From: Brevibacterium yomogidense
GTDB lineage: Bacteria > Actinomycetota > Actinomycetes > Actinomycetales > Brevibacteriaceae
Direction: 5' to 3'
Assembly: GCF_016107685.1 (NCBI RefSeq)
Contig: NZ_JABASY010000002.1
Location: 1-64,000 of the forward strand
DNA: 64,000 nucleotides
Shown one piece after another: positions 1-8,265 of this stretch. The notes beneath the pieces are model-generated. The model was not told the DNA's origin, made no database searches, and saw nothing but the letters and a program-made list of their open reading frames with translations. Position numbers and translations under genes: made by a program. Every line of letters starts with the position of its first letter. The first letter of the stretch is position 1.

Positions 1-69
1 CGACACGGGCGGATCCCCGGCACCTGGGTCTACACCCTCAATTACGAAGAGCCGGCTAAGCAAACTTGA
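1..69 (+). CDS. C-terminal tail of an unidentified protein (partial)
   Basis: Frame 1 is open from the left edge to a TGA at 67-69 and encodes 22 residues, beginning RHGRIPGTWVYTLNYEE. Only the C-terminus lies in the window, and I recognise no family. The inverted repeat that starts 4 bases after the stop would fit a terminator and mildly supports a real gene end here. Reading it as the end of a gene is inference. Confidence 0.3.
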   Translation, partial: RHGRIPGTWVYTLNYEEPAKQT

Positions 70-73
70 CTGG

Positions 74-120
74 GAACTGCGGTTCATTTTGGGCGGATGA
101 GTATAAGTGAACCGCAGTTC
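74..120. terminator. 13-bp perfect inverted repeat, possible terminator
   Basis: GAACTGCGGTTCA (74-86) is exactly inverted as TGAACCGCAGTTC (108-120), with a 21-base spacer. It follows the stop codon at 67-69 almost at once. No T-run follows, so a rho-independent terminator is not proven. A protein-binding site or a mobile-element end are alternatives. The stretch 121-229 shows no gene. Confidence 0.4.
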
Positions 121-229
121 TCTGGCGCATTAGCCGTGCTGCGGGGATGCTGGGCCCGCATCTGCGGCGTTTAGCGATAGGTGTGTTAGCAGACCCATAC
201 AGACGGCACGCGTGAGCGGATGCGCGCGG

Positions 230-1132
230 TCAGGGCGTGGGCAGGCCCACGAACTCCCGCAGCGCGGGCAGCTCACGCCGCGCCTGCGACAGCCCCATGC
301 GATGGGCTGCGGCCAGGCGGGACAGGTCGCGGGTGCCGTTGTCCACCGGCATGATGTCCGGCGCGAAGACGTGGGCACGGCCCTCCGCCTCGAGCGCGAA
401 GATGCGTTCCCGTGTGTCGTTGTAGCGCTTCCACCTGGTCAGCAGGGCGTCTCCCAGTGCGGGATAGCGGCGGAAGACCCCGCGGTAGACCGCGGGAAAC
501 CGCTGGGGCGCTTTCCGGTAGGAGCGCTCCTGGGTGAGGACGATGACGAACTTCTCGAAGCCCTCGGCCTGCGCCTGACTGATCGCGATGCCGCCGTCTT
601 CACCCATCGCCCCGTCGACGTAGACGTGGCCGTCCAGGTGGACCGGCGGCATGAGGCCCGGCATCGTCGAGGACGCCCGCACGCGGACCATGAGGTCCTC
701 CATGTGGGGCAGGTCGGATTTCGACCAGACGACGTCCTCGCCGGATTCGGCGTCGAACGCGATGATGCGCAGATCGCCCGGGTCAGAACGGAACGCCTCC
801 CAGTCGAACGGCAGCGCTTCACCGGGACCGCCGGCGCGCTGGTAGATGTACTCCGCGTTGAACATGCCCTGCCCGCGGACGAAGGAGCGCAGACCGCCGA
901 ACTGCTCATCGGCGGCGAATTCGACGAAGGAGCGGCGGGCCCTGCGGGCGTCGTGCGACAGGTAGTTCACGGAGTTCGAGGCGCCCGCGCTGATGCCCGC
1001 GACCCAGTCGAACGCCAGGCCCTGCTCCAGGAGGGTGACGACCATGCCGCTGGTGAGGGAGGCTCGCATCCCGCCGCCTTCGAAGATGAGCGCGGTGTCG
1101 CCGATCCGTGTTCTCCCGCCCGCAGTCGTCAT
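230..1132 (-). CDS. Patatin-like phospholipase family protein
   Basis: This is a predicted cytosolic acyl hydrolase of the patatin family (RssA/YlaK-like). The N-terminus carries the oxyanion-hole glycine loop EGGGMR. It is followed by the nucleophile elbow GISAG (Ser near residue 48) and, about 125 residues later, the Asp of the DGAMG motif (VYVDGAMG), so the Ser-Asp dyad looks complete. At about 300 residues it has the normal length for the bacterial single-domain group. An ATG lies at 1141, but the ATG at 1132 has an AGGATGG sequence just upstream and is preferred. It stands alone, convergent with the partial gene on its left and in the same direction as the LysR gene on its right. Lipid substrate unknown. 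Confidence 0.85.
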   Translation of the reverse strand: MTTAGGRTRIGDTALIFEGGGMRASLTSGMVVTLLEQGLAFDWVAGISAGASNSVNYLSHDARRARRSFVEFAADEQFGGLRSFVRGQGMFNAEYIYQRAGGPGEALPFDWEAFRSDPGDLRIIAFDAESGEDVVWSKSDLPHMEDLMVRVRASSTMPGLMPPVHLDGHVYVDGAMGEDGGIAISQAQAEGFEKFVIVLTQERSYRKAPQRFPAVYRGVFRRYPALGDALLTRWKRYNDTRERIFALEAEGRAHVFAPDIMPVDNGTRDLSRLAAAHRMGLSQARRELPALREFVGLPTP

Positions 1133-1225
1133 GTGCGCCATCCTAGTCAGGCGACCGGCTGACGCACTCTGGCTGCCGGTCCCGGACCGCTGCGGGCCCG
1201 CCGTCCGCCGCTGGCGTCGTGCCCG

Positions 1226-2161
1226 CTACCTGCCCTCTCCCGCCGGCTGCCCGTCACCGTTCGGCTGCGCGATCGCGACGAGGTGGGTGAGGACAGCGCG
1301 CAGTGCGGGGCTCGCATCTGCGCTGGTCCGCCACACCGCCTGCACATCCCGCCGAGGCGGCCTGCGCAGTGGAACGGACACCAGCCCCTCCCGCATGGGT
1401 GGCCTGGCCAGGCGCGGCATGAGCGCCAGCACGTCGCCCCCGTCGACCAGCGACATCTGGGAGGCGAAGTCGTCGACGAGGTGGACGACGTCCGGGCTGG
1501 ACGAGGAGTCCGCGAAGACCCGCCAGAACCACTGGTGGCACACGGTGCCGGGTGGGCTGGTCACCCACGCGCAGCCGTCGAAGTCGTTGTTCGTGAGCGG
1601 TCGGCCCAGGTGTGCCAGCGAGTGGTCGGCCGGCATGATGACGTCGCCCACGTCGCCGTGCACGCGTTCGCGGGACATGGTGTCCGGAATGTCGAGCGGC
1701 AGGCCGTCGGCGTCGTGGACGAGCGCCAGATCCGCGTTCCCCGCGTCCAGGCTCTGGAGCGCCTGGTCCGGGTCCTGCTCCGTCAGCCGGAGGGTGAGTT
1801 CCGGGCACGCCTCCTTCAGCGCGGGCAGCATCGGTGCGACCAGCCCGCGGATCGCGGTGGAGAACGCGGTGACGTGCACCGTGCCGCGGGGAGCGCCTTC
1901 CGCCACGGACCGTGCGGCCTGGATGCAGCGCTCCAGGGACTGGAAGACGTCGGGGGAGAAGTCTACGACCGCCTGACCCGCCGGTGTGAGGACGACGCCC
2001 CTGCCGGCAGGGGCCAGCACCGGGGTCCCCAACTGTCGTTCCAGTCGCTTGATCTGCTGGGAGACCGCCGAGGCCGTGAACCCCAGTTCCTCGGCAGAGC
2101 GGGCGAGTGTTCCGTGCGTGGCCACCGAATGCAGGGCCCGCAGAGCGTTCACATCGATCAT
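1226..2161 (-). CDS. LysR-family regulator, ArgP/LysG-like
   Basis: This 311-residue protein has an N-terminal winged helix-turn-helix with the LysR signature (ALRALHSVATHGTLARSAEEL, then SAVSQQIKRLE) and a C-terminal periplasmic-binding-protein-like effector domain from about residue 90. The start MIDVNALRAL and the overall arrangement resemble the ArgP/LysG branch, which senses lysine and arginine in other bacteria. It is divergent from a dapA-type gene only 72 bases away, so control of that gene and of itself is the obvious inference. The effector is not known. ArgP-like membership is a judgement from the N-terminus; LysR membership is firm. Confidence 0.85.
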   Translation of the reverse strand: MIDVNALRALHSVATHGTLARSAEELGFTASAVSQQIKRLERQLGTPVLAPAGRGVVLTPAGQAVVDFSPDVFQSLERCIQAARSVAEGAPRGTVHVTAFSTAIRGLVAPMLPALKEACPELTLRLTEQDPDQALQSLDAGNADLALVHDADGLPLDIPDTMSRERVHGDVGDVIMPADHSLAHLGRPLTNNDFDGCAWVTSPPGTVCHQWFWRVFADSSSSPDVVHLVDDFASQMSLVDGGDVLALMPRLARPPMREGLVSVPLRRPPRRDVQAVWRTSADASPALRAVLTHLVAIAQPNGDGQPAGEGR

Positions 2162-2163
2162 GA

Positions 2164-2199
2164 AGCAATCCTACGGAATAGTGTTGAGAAAGCATTGCT
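2164..2199. promoter_or_regulatory. Divergent LysR/dapA control region with inverted repeat
   Basis: The 72-base gap between the divergent LysR and dapA starts holds AGCAAT (2164-2169) inverted as ATTGCT (2194-2199). The right half lies within AGCATTGCT, itself nearly palindromic. LysR regulators usually bind dyads in such gaps. Assigning this as the operator is inference. I see no convincing -35/-10 pair. Confidence 0.3.
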
Positions 2200-2233
2200 G
2201 GACTACGCGATCAGTGGGCGCGAGGATAAGAGC

Positions 2234-3160
2234 ATGACACCTGCTCTGCCTTCTCTGCCTTCACCTGTCCAGTGCTTCGGGACCAACATGGTCGCCATGG
2301 TCACACCCATGGAGACCGACGGGACCCTCTCCAAGCCTGGGATCGTGAAGCTGGCGGAGCATCTGGTCGCGACGGGGTGTGACGGCATTGTGGTGGCCGG
2401 GACCTCGGGCGAGGCGCCCACGCTCACGGAAGCGGAGCTCACCGAACTCGTCACTCTCGTGAAGACGACGGTGGCGGGCCGCGCGAAGATCACCGTGGGG
2501 ATCGGCACGTACGACACCGCGGAGACTGTTGCCCGTGCTCGCCTGGCGGAGGACGCCGGGGCGGACGGGCTGCTGCTGGTCACCCCCTACTACTCGCGCC
2601 CCACGCAGGCCGGGGTCATCGCCCACTGCACGGATGTGGCGGATGCGACGATGCTGCCGGTGATGCTCTACGACATCCCGGGGCGGACGGGCACACCGTT
2701 CGAAGCGGCCACCCTCCTGGATCTGGCGCAGCACCCGCGGATCCGCGCCGTGAAGGACGCGAAGGGCGACCTCTTCGAGGCGATGAACGTCATGGCCGCG
2801 ACGGATCTGGCCTACTACTGCGGCATCGACGAGCTCAACCTGCCGTACCTGGCGGCAGGCGCCACCGGCGTCGTGAGCGTGATCGGCAACGCGGTGGCCG
2901 ACCGCAACGCGCAGCTCATCCAGGCGGTCGCCGCCGGTGACCTCGCCACTGCACGCGCCCTCCACACCGACCTGGTCCCGGTGACGGAGGCGATCATGCG
3001 CACATCCCAGGGTGCGATCCAGGCGAAGGTCGCCGTACACGCGCTGGGCATCATCCCGACCGCCGCGGTGCGCCGCCCGCTGGTCGAAGGCCCCGCGGAA
3101 GACGTCGCCCGCATCACCGCGGTGCTGCCGCACATGCAGGCTGCCCTGGCCGTCGCCTGA
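2234..3160 (+). CDS. dapA: 4-hydroxy-tetrahydrodipicolinate synthase
   Basis: DapA condenses pyruvate with L-aspartate 4-semialdehyde, the first committed step to lysine and meso-diaminopimelate. The 308 residues contain GTSGEAPT (55-62), TPYYSRP with Tyr120, YDIPGRTG with Tyr146 and Arg151, and KDAKGD with the Schiff-base Lys174. The catalytic set is therefore intact. The C-terminal half keeps the GATGVVSVIGN loop. The frame is open far upstream, but ATG 2234 has GAGG eight bases before it and lies just beyond the divergent LysR start. The family also includes KDG and N-acetylneuraminate aldolases, but these motifs favour DapA. It may be a second copy; the window has no other lysine gene. 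Confidence 0.85.
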   Translation: MTPALPSLPSPVQCFGTNMVAMVTPMETDGTLSKPGIVKLAEHLVATGCDGIVVAGTSGEAPTLTEAELTELVTLVKTTVAGRAKITVGIGTYDTAETVARARLAEDAGADGLLLVTPYYSRPTQAGVIAHCTDVADATMLPVMLYDIPGRTGTPFEAATLLDLAQHPRIRAVKDAKGDLFEAMNVMAATDLAYYCGIDELNLPYLAAGATGVVSVIGNAVADRNAQLIQAVAAGDLATARALHTDLVPVTEAIMRTSQGAIQAKVAVHALGIIPTAAVRRPLVEGPAEDVARITAVLPHMQAALAVA

Positions 3161-3219
3161 GGAGGCGCCGCGGAGCGGTTGCCAGTCGGTGGTGTTTCCT
3201 CATCGTCACTCCACTGTGG

Positions 3220-3266
3220 GGAAGCATGGATGAACCTCACCTGTATACGTGCGGCTCCATGCTTCC
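3220..3266. terminator. 10-bp inverted repeat downstream of dapA
   Basis: GGAAGCATGG (3220-3229) is exactly inverted as CCATGCTTCC (3257-3266), with a 27-base spacer, 60 bases after the dapA stop. No T-run follows. It may end dapA transcription. The rest of 3161-3408 shows no gene and looks less GC-rich than dapA. Confidence 0.3.
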
Positions 3267-3408
3267 GGGTAATAGCGAGCCAACTTGCATGGCCGAGATG
3301 GTCGCACCGAAAGGCACGAGATTCCGCAGACCTGTGGCTGCGGCTACGAAACCCACACGCCAAGCACAGCATTAGCAAAGACTCCTAACGTGACCATAGA
3401 CCAGCGAG

Positions 3409-4320
3409 TCAATTGATGAGGATCCGCTGAGGCACCTCTGAGATGAGGTACTCGGCGAGTGCACGAGCACGGGCTGACAAATGCGACGAGCGCGGGCGCA
3501 GGATGTACACGTCGGCATCGACAGTGGGAACTGCGGTAAGCAATTGGACCAGGCTTCCCGAGGTCAAATGGTCAGCGACCTGCCACAAAGAGCGCAGCAT
3601 GATCCCTCTCCCTTCAAGGCACCACTGGACGACAACGTCGCCATCATTGCAACGCAGGTCTCCGTCGACGGTCATGCCTTCGACAGCTCCGTCGATGACG
3701 AACTCCCATCGATTGAAATTCACGTCATGCTGATCTAGGAGAAGGCAACGGTGGTCACGGAGATCGGCTGGCACCTGAGGGGCACCGTAATGCGCAACAT
3801 ATTCAGGAGACGCGCAGATCACTCTTCGATTCGAAACTAGCCGCCGGTAGGTAAGGTTGGAATCTTTCGGCTTTCCTACACTCACCATGAGATCGAACGT
3901 CGCAGTCGACAGATCGACAGGTTCGGAAGAGAGCTCGAGAAATACCGAGACCTCGGGGTGCAACGCTTGGAAGTCTGCGATCACGGGTGCCACGTGCTCT
4001 CGCCCAAACCCTAGGGTGCACCGGACGGTCACGGGACCTACGACTTCTCGTGATGCACGTCGGATCCCATCTTCAAGTGCATCCGCGTCAGCGGTGAGCT
4101 TCCGCGCCCCTTCGGCTAATTGCTTGCCCTCTGCCGTAAGGACGAGCGAACGGGGATTGCGAATCACCAGGTTGACACCAAGTTCGTGCTCTACCGCCGA
4201 AAGTCGTCGACTGACTGCGGACACAGACATGCCAAGCGTTCGCCCCGCTTCGGTGAGGCTTCGAGATGAAGCTACGGCGCTAAAAAAACGAAAATCGTCT
4301 ACTCGTGAGCCCTGCGTCAT
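3409..4320 (-). CDS. LysR-family regulator of the hydroxy-acid island (DmlR-like)
   Basis: This 303-residue LysR regulator has an N-terminal helix-turn-helix (FFSAVASSRSLTEAGRTLG, then SAVSRRLSAVE) and a substrate-binding domain from about residue 92 with the IMLRSLWQVADHL segment common in the DmlR/CrgA group. It is divergent from the dehydrogenase gene at 4539, with a 218-base gap between them. In E. coli, DmlR activates the D-malate dehydrogenase gene dmlA, which belongs to the same enzyme family as the divergent neighbour, so the same pairing is likely here. The inducer (a hydroxy acid) is inferred, not shown. Confidence 0.85.
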   Translation of the reverse strand: MTQGSRVDDFRFFSAVASSRSLTEAGRTLGMSVSAVSRRLSAVEHELGVNLVIRNPRSLVLTAEGKQLAEGARKLTADADALEDGIRRASREVVGPVTVRCTLGFGREHVAPVIADFQALHPEVSVFLELSSEPVDLSTATFDLMVSVGKPKDSNLTYRRLVSNRRVICASPEYVAHYGAPQVPADLRDHRCLLLDQHDVNFNRWEFVIDGAVEGMTVDGDLRCNDGDVVVQWCLEGRGIMLRSLWQVADHLTSGSLVQLLTAVPTVDADVYILRPRSSHLSARARALAEYLISEVPQRILIN

Positions 4321-4392
4321 GCTGTTCCTCCTCGCCGACGGAACTCTTCTACAGCATTCTGCGCTTTACCCACGATATCTCCCTGCCAGACT

Positions 4393-4407
4393 AACGCCGT
4401 CAGCGTT
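4393..4407. promoter_or_regulatory. Possible LysR operator dyad
   Basis: AACGC-CGTCA-GCGTT is a 15-base dyad inside the 218-base gap between the divergent LysR gene and the dehydrogenase. Its size suits a LysR recognition half. A dyad this short can occur by chance. No clear -10/-35 pair was seen. Confidence 0.2.
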
Positions 4408-4538
4408 GCCGTAGCCACAAAAAGGCCTTGCGCCGTATGCTCTTGCGGGTGACTGCTCGGCATCCGTAACGTCCCGTTCAAATCTGACTGACACAGACAG
4501 AGCATGCAACGAACGCAGTGACGGAGGGCTTAGCAGTT

Positions 4539-5603
4539 ATGACCAAGACGATTGCAGTGATTCCCGGAGATGGCATTGGGAAAGAGGTCATGCCGCATGG
4601 TGTAGACGCTGTGAAGAAAGCGGCTGAGGCGGAGGGGTACGAGCTTTCATTTGACTGGTTCGACTTCGCTAGCGCTGAGTACTACGAAAAGCATCGGTCG
4701 ATGCTCCCCGCAGACTGGCGCGAGATGTTAGGTGGCTACGACGCGATCTACTTCGGTGCCGTCGGCTGGCCCGAAGTCGTCCCAGATCATGTCTCTCTAT
4801 GGGGAAGCCTTTTGCAGTTCCGCAGGGTCTTCGACCAGTACATCAACATGCGTCCTTGCAAGATCCTTCCGGGAATTGAGTCGCCCTTGCGGTATCGAGA
4901 GGCGGGCGACGTCGACTTCGTCGTCGTCCGTGAAAACACGGAGGGCGAGTATTCGGATGCCGGCGGTCGGCTCTTTCATGGCACGGACCGTGAGATGGCA
5001 ATCCAGGAGACGGTGATGACCCGCGTCGGCGTTGACCGTGTGATGGAGTACGCATTCAATGTTGCACTAGAGCGGGGCAAGCACATCACGTCGGCGACGA
5101 AGAGTAACGGCATCTCCATTACGATGCCCTTCTGGGACGAACGTTTCAAGGAAGTCGCCAAGGCCTATCCTGACGTCGCTGTTGACCAGTTCCACATCGA
5201 TATTCTCACCGCACACTTCGTGCAGCGCCCCCACGCTTTCGACGTTGTAGTGGCATCGAACCTCTTCGGAGACATCCTTTCGGACCTGGGACCAGCTTGT
5301 ACAGGCACGATTGGTGTCGCGCCTAGCGCGAACATCAACCCAGACAGGCTTTTTCCGTCTCTCTTCGAACCTGTGCATGGCTCAGCGCCGGACATTGCAG
5401 GGCAGGGCGTCGCGAATCCAATCGCCCAGATTTGGTCGGGGGCACTCATGCTCGATCACCTCGGGCTCAATGCCGCTGCCACGCGAATCACCGAGGCGTT
5501 CGAGGGCGTTTTGGCGGGGGCCGACGAGGCAGTCACGACGCCAGATATTGGCGGCACTGGCACTACTGAAACACTCGCAACCGCAATTATCGAAGCAATC
5601 TGA
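4539..5603 (+). CDS. Tartrate / D-malate dehydrogenase (decarboxylating)
   Basis: This is a member of the isocitrate/isopropylmalate dehydrogenase superfamily, 354 residues from ATG 4539. An upstream in-frame GTG at 4518 is less likely, because GGAGGG at 4523-4528 serves ATG 4539. It begins with IAVIPGDGIGKEV, has the substrate-binding segment with FRRVFDQYINMRP and the VVRENTEGEYSD loop, then the metal-binding aspartates of DILSDLGPACTG and the NAD-site stretch LFEPVHGSAPDI. This layout matches TtuC/DmlA enzymes that oxidise tartrate, D-malate or related beta-substituted malates with NAD. The 2-hydroxycarboxylate transporter next door supports that over leucine synthesis. Exact substrate unresolved. 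Confidence 0.85.
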   Translation: MTKTIAVIPGDGIGKEVMPHGVDAVKKAAEAEGYELSFDWFDFASAEYYEKHRSMLPADWREMLGGYDAIYFGAVGWPEVVPDHVSLWGSLLQFRRVFDQYINMRPCKILPGIESPLRYREAGDVDFVVVRENTEGEYSDAGGRLFHGTDREMAIQETVMTRVGVDRVMEYAFNVALERGKHITSATKSNGISITMPFWDERFKEVAKAYPDVAVDQFHIDILTAHFVQRPHAFDVVVASNLFGDILSDLGPACTGTIGVAPSANINPDRLFPSLFEPVHGSAPDIAGQGVANPIAQIWSGALMLDHLGLNAAATRITEAFEGVLAGADEAVTTPDIGGTGTTETLATAIIEAI

Positions 5604-5634
5604 ATTTCTGCTCGACCCATTCAGAGGAGTTGCA

Positions 5635-6981
5635 ATGACGCAACCAAAAGACACTTTTACGGACCCCTCAGTCGAGGATAGGAGCGCCAACGCGACTCGA
5701 GTACCCGGTATGCTAAAGATCGCGGGTATTCACTGGCCCTACTTCCTCACTCTCTTGGTGCTCGTCATGGTGGCCGCCTACTTCGAGCTTCTGCCCATCA
5801 ATATTGTGAGCGGAATGGCGCTGACAATGCTGTTAGGCTTTGCCTTGAAGTTTATAGGTGATTCAATCCCCGTCTTCAATACGTTCGGGGGCGGTGCGTT
5901 ATTGTGCATCCTCGTCCCAGCGCTCATCGTTTTCACGGGCCTCATGCCGGAGTCTTTCGCCACTCTGGCTGACGACTTTTACAATGAACTTGGGTTTTCT
6001 GAGCTCGTGGTAACTGGGCTCATCGTCGGGTCAATCCTCGGTATGGACCGCAAGTTGCTCGTGAATGTCGGAGCCCGGTTCTTTGCGCCTATCGCAGCAG
6101 GGGTAGTTACAGCACTCGGTGTCGGAGCTCTCATCGGACAACTAACCGGTTTTGGCGCCGGTAAGGCCATGATGTTGGTCGTCGGCCCCATCATGGGCGG
6201 CGGCATGGCTGCTGGCGCGGTTCCAATGTCGGAGATTTACGCCTCTGTCACTGGTGGGGATGCCGCACAGTTCCTTGAGCAACTCGCCCCGGCTGTCGTA
6301 GTCGGAAATATGGTTTGCATTGTTATGGCGGGTGTCCTGAACGGCTTGGGGAAAACCATCCAGAAGCCATGGTTCAACGGTGAGGGGCGAATGCTCCGAC
6401 GCGGAGACTTCAGCTATTCCAAAGCTTCCGACGTGGCGCCACTCGCGCTGAAGGACCTCGGTGTCGGCCTTACTCTCACAGTGGGCGTCTATGTTGTCGG
6501 ACAGGTAATTGCAGGACTTGTTCCAGACCTCCACGCTTATGTCTGGATCATTATCGTCGCCGCGGTTCTCAAAATCGCCAACATCGTTCCGGAGAGTATG
6601 AACCTCGGTGCTGAGCAATGGTACGATTTCATTTCCTCGGTGTGGGTCCCGGCTGTTCTCGTTTCAATCAGTGCTGGCATGATTGATTTCGACACAGTCA
6701 TTGAGGTCGCCTCGAACCCCGCTTACATGCTTATCGTTGTCACTACCGTACTGGTGGCGGCAACGGCAGCCGGGCTCGTGGGATGGCTCGTCGGCTTCTA
6801 CTTCGTCGAGAGCTCTATTAGTGCGGGGCTCGGTATGGCAGATATGGGTGGTTCTGGCGACGTAGCTGTTCTCGGGGCTTCAAATCGAATGGGTCTCATG
6901 CCGTTCCTCCAGATCGCATCTCGCCTGGGTGGAGCCCTCATGCTCATCTTGCTGTCACTGTTGGCGCCCTTGTTCCTCTGA
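5635..6981 (+). CDS. 2-hydroxycarboxylate transporter family permease (citrate/malate type)
   Basis: This 448-residue integral membrane protein belongs to the 2HCT family (CitS, CimH, MleP). Hydrophobic segments run throughout from about residue 30. The two re-entrant-loop signatures are visible as MGGGMAAGAVPMSE near residue 190 and MADMGGSGDVAVLG near residue 405. Known members move citrate, malate or lactate by Na+ or H+ symport or by precursor/product exchange. The ATG at 5635 has AGAGGAGT about six bases upstream and lies 31 bases after the dehydrogenase stop, so the two genes are probably co-transcribed. Uptake of the acid used by the dehydrogenase is the likely role. Confidence 0.88.
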   Translation: MTQPKDTFTDPSVEDRSANATRVPGMLKIAGIHWPYFLTLLVLVMVAAYFELLPINIVSGMALTMLLGFALKFIGDSIPVFNTFGGGALLCILVPALIVFTGLMPESFATLADDFYNELGFSELVVTGLIVGSILGMDRKLLVNVGARFFAPIAAGVVTALGVGALIGQLTGFGAGKAMMLVVGPIMGGGMAAGAVPMSEIYASVTGGDAAQFLEQLAPAVVVGNMVCIVMAGVLNGLGKTIQKPWFNGEGRMLRRGDFSYSKASDVAPLALKDLGVGLTLTVGVYVVGQVIAGLVPDLHAYVWIIIVAAVLKIANIVPESMNLGAEQWYDFISSVWVPAVLVSISAGMIDFDTVIEVASNPAYMLIVVTTVLVAATAAGLVGWLVGFYFVESSISAGLGMADMGGSGDVAVLGASNRMGLMPFLQIASRLGGALMLILLSLLAPLFL

Positions 6982-7062
6982 ACTAACTTGGCGTCCGCGC
7001 TCACGTGCGGTGCGGCTCCACCATCATAATTTCCATGCCGTTAGAAACAGGAAGACTCCTCC

Positions 7063-8250
7063 ATGCTGATTATCACCTCCGTGCAACCCCTTCATATCAA
7101 CAGATTTCTCTATGTAAAAGTCACGACTGACGATGGGTTAGTGGGATACGGGGAGTCAGGTGCGTGGGGATTCCAAGAGGCAACTGCGGAGGTAGTTCGA
7201 TCGTTCGCTGGGTACCTCGTAGGCGAAGACCCACGCCGGATCACTCACCATTGGGAATACATGTATCGTGCCTTCCACTTCCGTGGTGCTGCAATCATGG
7301 GGGCGCTGAGTGCGATTGACATCGCCCTATGGGATCTTGCGGGGAAGCGTCTGAGTGTGCCAGTTTACGAGCTCCTCGGCGGTGCAAGCCGCGATTCTGT
7401 CCGCGTGTACAAGCATGTGACTGGTCAGAATTTGCCAGAACTCATCGACGACTGCACTGCGGCTGCTACGGGCGGATATACGGCGGTGGGCCACCTTTCG
7501 CCGTTTCTTGACAGCGACCGAACTCGACCGCTGACAAGCACGGGGACGCGGTACGTCCGCGACGCCGCTTATAATCTGAGGCAAATCGCTGAGGCTACGG
7601 ACGGTGAGATTGATCTGTGTGTTGAGCTTCATCGTCGTCTCACACCAGCGGAGGCGGTGCGGTTTAGTGACCAGGTTGCTGAGTGCGACCCGTTGTTCCT
7701 CGAAGATCCAATACGGCCCGACAACTTCGATGCTATGGCTTCCGTTGCCGAGCGGTCGCGAATTCCGATTGCGACAGGCGAGCGCCTCCACACTGTGGAA
7801 GAGTTCCAAATGCTGCTGGCGCGTGCGCCGATTGCATACACGCGGATCAGTGTGTGTCTTGCTGGCGGAATCACCGGCGCAATGCGAATCGCTGCAGTCG
7901 CACACTCCGTCGGATCGCTAGTCGTTCCCCACAACCCGCTATCGCCCCTGAGTACTGCGGCATGTCTTCAGGTGGCGCTCGCGGTGCCAAACCTCGGCCT
8001 CATGGAAATGCCGGACCATGACAGAATGCCGGCAACGGCGCTGTACACCGCTTCAGGAGACGGGCGTCAGGACGTGTCCCAGCGTGACATCGTTATTGGG
8101 ACTCCCGAAGCTGATGCAGGGTACGTTCCCCGGCCGGTGACCGCCGGATTGGGCGCCCGTGTTGATGAAAGCGTTGCTAATGGGTTCCCTCCCCAACGCG
8201 TGGCCATTCTTACACGGCTGCGGGCTGACGGTTCTGTCGTCGATGAATGA
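7063..8250 (+). CDS. Enolase-superfamily sugar-acid dehydratase (mandelate racemase/DgoD-like)
   Basis: This 395-residue enzyme has the mandelate racemase/muconate lactonizing N-terminal capping domain (1-120) and a C-terminal barrel. Probable Mg ligands are Glu in LCVELHRRL, Glu in LFLEDPIRP and Glu in IATGERLHT. The His of ELHRR and the His of VVPHNPLSP match catalytic positions used by galactonate- and mannonate-type dehydratases. These features suggest dehydration of an aldonic or other hydroxy acid. The start has AGGAAG upstream. It lies 81 bases after the transporter and is probably in the same operon. It may act on the same acid or on a different imported substrate. Substrate cannot be read from sequence. 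Confidence 0.8.
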   Translation: MLIITSVQPLHINRFLYVKVTTDDGLVGYGESGAWGFQEATAEVVRSFAGYLVGEDPRRITHHWEYMYRAFHFRGAAIMGALSAIDIALWDLAGKRLSVPVYELLGGASRDSVRVYKHVTGQNLPELIDDCTAAATGGYTAVGHLSPFLDSDRTRPLTSTGTRYVRDAAYNLRQIAEATDGEIDLCVELHRRLTPAEAVRFSDQVAECDPLFLEDPIRPDNFDAMASVAERSRIPIATGERLHTVEEFQMLLARAPIAYTRISVCLAGGITGAMRIAAVAHSVGSLVVPHNPLSPLSTAACLQVALAVPNLGLMEMPDHDRMPATALYTASGDGRQDVSQRDIVIGTPEADAGYVPRPVTAGLGARVDESVANGFPPQRVAILTRLRADGSVVDE

Positions 8251-8265
8251 AGAAGAGGTAAGCGG

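Noticed and set aside
4476..4484. GTTCAAATC resembling a tRNA T-loop
   Set aside because: The flanking bases cannot form a T-stem and there is no acceptor stem or anticodon arm.
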